This document shows, piece by piece, positions 61,933 through 64,000 of a DNA stretch of 64,000 bases (position 1 is the first letter of the stretch; each line of letters opens with the position of its first letter). The notes beneath the pieces were generated by a model. It saw only the letters and a list, made by a program, of their open reading frames with translations. It did no database searches and had not been told where the DNA came from. The stretch lies in NCBI GenBank assembly GCA_963714325.1, contig CAVQOB010000017.1, forward strand, positions 75,935-139,934, written 5' to 3'. The DNA comes from CAVQOB01 sp963714325. Its GTDB lineage: Bacteria; Pseudomonadota; Alphaproteobacteria; Rhizobiales; Hyphomicrobiaceae. The translations under genes were made by a program, and so were the position numbers.

Positions 61933-61985
61933 CTTGCAAGACGCTTGGTGACAACGATGTCATGGTGACAACGATGTCTTGCAAG
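61933..61985. promoter_or_regulatory. CTTGCAAG pair around a tandem repeat, possible regulatory region
   Basis: CTTGCAAG (a perfect 8-base palindrome) occurs at 61933-61940 and again at 61978-61985. Between them TGGTGACAACGATGTC is repeated in tandem (61946-61961 and 61963-61978). The region lies 60-110 bases upstream of the leftward RTX gene start at 61872, where its promoter must be. Confidence 0.45.
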
Positions 61986-62218
61986 TCTGATGCGAGATTA
62001 GGCGGTCCGGCAGAAATTGCGTTGGCAAAAGTCAATTACGGTGAACTTGCTCAAAAATAACCTCAATCAAGAGACGAACCGCTGCTGTCTCATGACCATG
62101 CTAACGCGGTGTGACGCGGCCCACAAGGAGTATGGTGGACACTGGTCAACGCCGGGCAACCATGAGACCTGCACAGGGCTGCTTTCGCGTTCACCATGCC
62201 CCGCCAAAACGTGTCAAG

Positions 62219-62230
62219 CTAGGTACCTAC
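62219..62230. promoter_or_regulatory. TAGGTACCTA palindrome
   Basis: CTAGGTACCTAC contains a perfect 10-base palindrome and resembles the palindrome at 28240-28257 (CCTAGGTA...TACCTAGG). It lies about 350 bases upstream of the RTX gene. Weak on its own. Confidence 0.3.
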
Positions 62231-62397
62231 ATGATCGTGTGCTCCCATGCCGACCGCACGCTCACCGAGTTCGAGGGCGCTCCAACCGCCACTAAGATCT
62301 CACCAGCATGATCCCCTGCCTCACCTACGTCGCCGTCACCGCGCCGCCCCTGGCCGTACCTATTGCGGAAGTTGGCGGAAAGTGATGGGCTAGCAGA

Positions 62398-63927
62398 TTA
62401 TCCTATGCCCGCCGCCTTCATCTTTTCCACAAAGCTCGATTTTCGGCCGTGTTTGGCGCGGATGTTGGCGAGATAGTCGGCGTGGCTCGTCAGGGCTCCC
62501 GTCGCGTCGAGGCTCCGCGCCAATGCCGCGCATCGTTCGATGTCCCGAACCGCCCAATCGTATTGCGTCGAGGAGGCCCGTGCCAGCACGCTGTCGATCT
62601 TCACGCGCAGCAGGATGGTGGCCGCGACCGCGTGCTTGCCCTCCAGCCGGTCGATGGCGTGGTTCAGCAGGTCATAGTGGCGGCCGTCGATCTCTGCTGA
62701 TCGCTTGACGACAAGGTCGGCCGCCACATCGAGCGCCGGCCAATCGACCAGGAACAACAGGGCTTCGAGAGCACTGGGATAGGTGGCCGCATATGCCAGG
62801 GCTTTGCGAATAACGGCATCGTCTTCGAAGTCAGGCAAACGCTTCAGGTACTCGCGCAAGTACGTGGTCCAGAGGTACTTCTCGAACAGGCCCAGCCGCG
62901 TTTGCTGCGCCTCGTCCTTCTTGCCGAGAGCGTCGAGGGTCGCGAGCTTCAGCCCGACCAGCCCGTCGCCAGTGGCGTCGCGCCATTGGCCCGAATCCGG
63001 TGGCACGCGGTCGAGCCAGGCCATGGCTTCGGCCGGCCGCCCGGCCGTCAACATGCGCTTGGCGACATCCTCGACGTGGGCAATACGGTACGAACTGGCC
63101 TCGGCTGCGCGCACGAAACCGTCGACCTCACCATCGGCATCGGCGATGGCCATCAGTCCACGGGCGGCGGCTGCCAGTCGCATTTCCGCACGGGTATCGT
63201 CGATATCCCGCGTGCCGTCCCCGCGCGGCTTGGCCGGTGGCGCGTCGGCGATGGTTTTCTCAAACATCGCGCGCAACTTACCGCGGCCCTTCGCGCCCAT
63301 GGGGCCAGCGACCGCTGCGGCCAACCCGTCGAGCACGCCGTAGGCATTCGTCAAAAAGACCTTGTGAACGCGCTCGGCAAAGGCCGTGCTGTCATCGCCA
63401 CCCGCGGCCGTCAGCAGCCGACCGAGGTCGGTGGCGGCATCGCTCAGGGCGCTGCCGATCCGCCCACTGGAATCATCGACGCGCTCCATAATCTTGCCGT
63501 CGGCCGAGGGGTCCCAATCCCCGAAGATGACCTCGTTGCGCTCGCTGATCTCGCCGTCACGCTTTTTTCTGGCGCCTTCGGTTGCCCAGTGCCAACCGGC
63601 GCGGGCATCGATGACCAGCACGCCGTCGCCGGTGCCGGCCGTCGTGTCGAAGACGCGCCAGCGTGGTGCGGTGCGGTGGCCATTTAGTTTGCACCTTCGG
63701 ATGCCGACCAGCAACCGGTGCGAGCATCCAGCGCGGGTCGTAGAACATATTGGACTGGTCGAGCCGCGTGATCTCGATGCCATCGCCATCGAGGTCGAGG
63801 ATGACCGGCTCGCCTTCGCCAGTGCCGCCGTCGTTGTCACCGTCACCGCCATACTCCGAGCCGCCGCTGCTGTAACCGCCGTTGCCGCTTTCGCCGGCGA
63901 ACGCGTTCTCCGCCCAGCCGTTGTCAC
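62398..63927 (-). CDS. DUF6880-like protein joined to a calcium-binding fragment
   Basis: A 509-residue open frame with two unlike parts. From about 63490 leftward it is a helical-repeat protein resembling DUF6880: ERVDDSSGRIGSALSDAATD, AERVHKVFLTNAYGVLDGLA, MAWLDRVPPDSGQW, YLWTTYLREYLKRLPDFEDD, and the typical end SHADYLANIRAKHGRKSSFV. From about 63510 to 63660 the same frame reads GDGVLVIDA and ERNEVIFGDWDPSA, which belong to calcium-binding DLDGDG-type proteins. Residues before that (63690-63927) are out of frame and meaningless. The usual N-terminal 150 residues of DUF6880 proteins are missing, so this is a chimaera by deletion or by misassembly. Confidence 0.7.
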   Translation of the reverse strand: MTTAGRRTRSPAKAATAVTAAAARSMAVTVTTTAALAKASRSSSTSMAMASRSRGSTSPICSTTRAGCSHRLLVGIRRCKLNGHRTAPRWRVFDTTAGTGDGVLVIDARAGWHWATEGARKKRDGEISERNEVIFGDWDPSADGKIMERVDDSSGRIGSALSDAATDLGRLLTAAGGDDSTAFAERVHKVFLTNAYGVLDGLAAAVAGPMGAKGRGKLRAMFEKTIADAPPAKPRGDGTRDIDDTRAEMRLAAAARGLMAIADADGEVDGFVRAAEASSYRIAHVEDVAKRMLTAGRPAEAMAWLDRVPPDSGQWRDATGDGLVGLKLATLDALGKKDEAQQTRLGLFEKYLWTTYLREYLKRLPDFEDDAVIRKALAYAATYPSALEALLFLVDWPALDVAADLVVKRSAEIDGRHYDLLNHAIDRLEGKHAVAATILLRVKIDSVLARASSTQYDWAVRDIERCAALARSLDATGALTSHADYLANIRAKHGRKSSFVEKMKAAGIG

Positions 63928-64000
63928 TGCCGCCGTAGCTCGCGCCGGCGCCGTTGTCGTTATACCCGCCGTTGCTGGCGTCGGCGCTCGCGGATTCGCC
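63510..64000 (-). pseudogene. glycine-rich calcium-binding protein, frame-shifted, runs off the window
   Basis: Entering from the right edge, one frame reads a Gly/Asn/Ser-rich stretch (SNGGYNDNGAGASYGGSDNG) and then the motif PVILDLDGDGIEITRLDQSN, typical of secreted calcium-binding proteins in which a DLDGDG loop is followed by FxDxDGDG and then GDGVLVIDA. Here FYD is followed by unrelated residues, and the GDGVLVIDA part is found in another frame near 63620, so there is an indel between about 63740 and 63660. The continuation into a DUF6880-like domain near 63490 is not expected for this family. The start is outside the window. Confidence 0.65.

Larger units (their letters stand above)
61873..62397. 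other. gene-free stretch upstream of the RTX gene
   Basis: A 525-base region. Short rightward frames (62017-62311) have no family resemblance. Present are two CTTGCAAG sites, a tandem repeat and a TAGGTACCTA palindrome, described separately. Confidence 0.6.

Overview
The window is about 62-64% GC by eye, densely coded on both strands, and looks like chromosomal DNA of an alphaproteobacterium, most likely of the Hyphomicrobiales (Rhizobiales). The reasons are a complete urt-ure urea uptake and urease cluster behind a sigma-54 promoter, a CpaC/CpaD/TadD set, the neighbourhood CBS protein - patatin - hisI - NifU-like scaffold - yidD, a FixK/FNR box, and short dispersed palindromic elements of the kind common in rhizobial genomes. 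No rRNA, tRNA or CRISPR array was seen. Species cannot be fixed from the sequence.

Layout. 1-4.6 kb: two tandem SulP anion transporters (the downstream one cut by the window edge and frame-broken), a Crp/Fnr regulator and a GNAT-like protein. 4.6-13.2 kb: an envelope and signalling island with a CHASE2 adenylate cyclase, an FkbM methyltransferase, a GT8-like glycosyltransferase, a second methyltransferase, a TPR/beta-barrel outer-membrane protein, a FecR-domain protein and a GT1-type glycosyltransferase. 13.4-25.7 kb: urtABCDE-ureDAB-NTF2-like-(AbrB/VapC toxin-antitoxin)-ureCEFG. 25.7-36 kb: metabolic and household genes (two dehydratase/lyase genes, NAD kinase, CutA, KDPG aldolase), a caspase-like gene fused by a mobile repeat to a GIY-YIG nuclease, and an ethylbenzene-dehydrogenase-like/DUF2231 pair divergent from a CBS protein across a perfect FNR-type box. 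36-44.5 kb: patatin, hisI, NifU-like, yidD, cpaD, cpaC (with a premature stop), a WD40 protein and a TadD lipoprotein. 44.5-51.7 kb: dehydrogenase, lipoprotein, copper amine oxidase, SPFH protein, DUF2161 protein and DUF937 protein. 51.9-62 kb: a tandem family of four RTX calcium-binding proteins, one heavily frame-broken. 62.4-64 kb: a DUF6880-like domain joined to a frame-shifted glycine-rich calcium-binding protein that runs off the edge.

How parts work together. UrtABCDE imports urea; UreABC hydrolyses it with nickel delivered by UreDEFG; the promoter architecture (sigma-54 site, IHF site, possible NtrC site) ties this to nitrogen limitation. The first 7 kb carry a cyclase, a Crp/Fnr protein whose nucleotide pocket is intact, and a SulP transporter with its own cyclic-nucleotide domain, which together read as a local cAMP circuit. 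The cyclase also sits beside a FecR protein and an outer-membrane barrel with sugar- and methyl-transferases, suggesting envelope sensing or surface-glycan assembly.

Quality caution: several frame breaks (about 0.4 kb, 26.8 kb, 39.7 kb, 57.3-59.2 kb, 63.7 kb) could be real gene decay or base-calling errors; the sequence alone does not decide.
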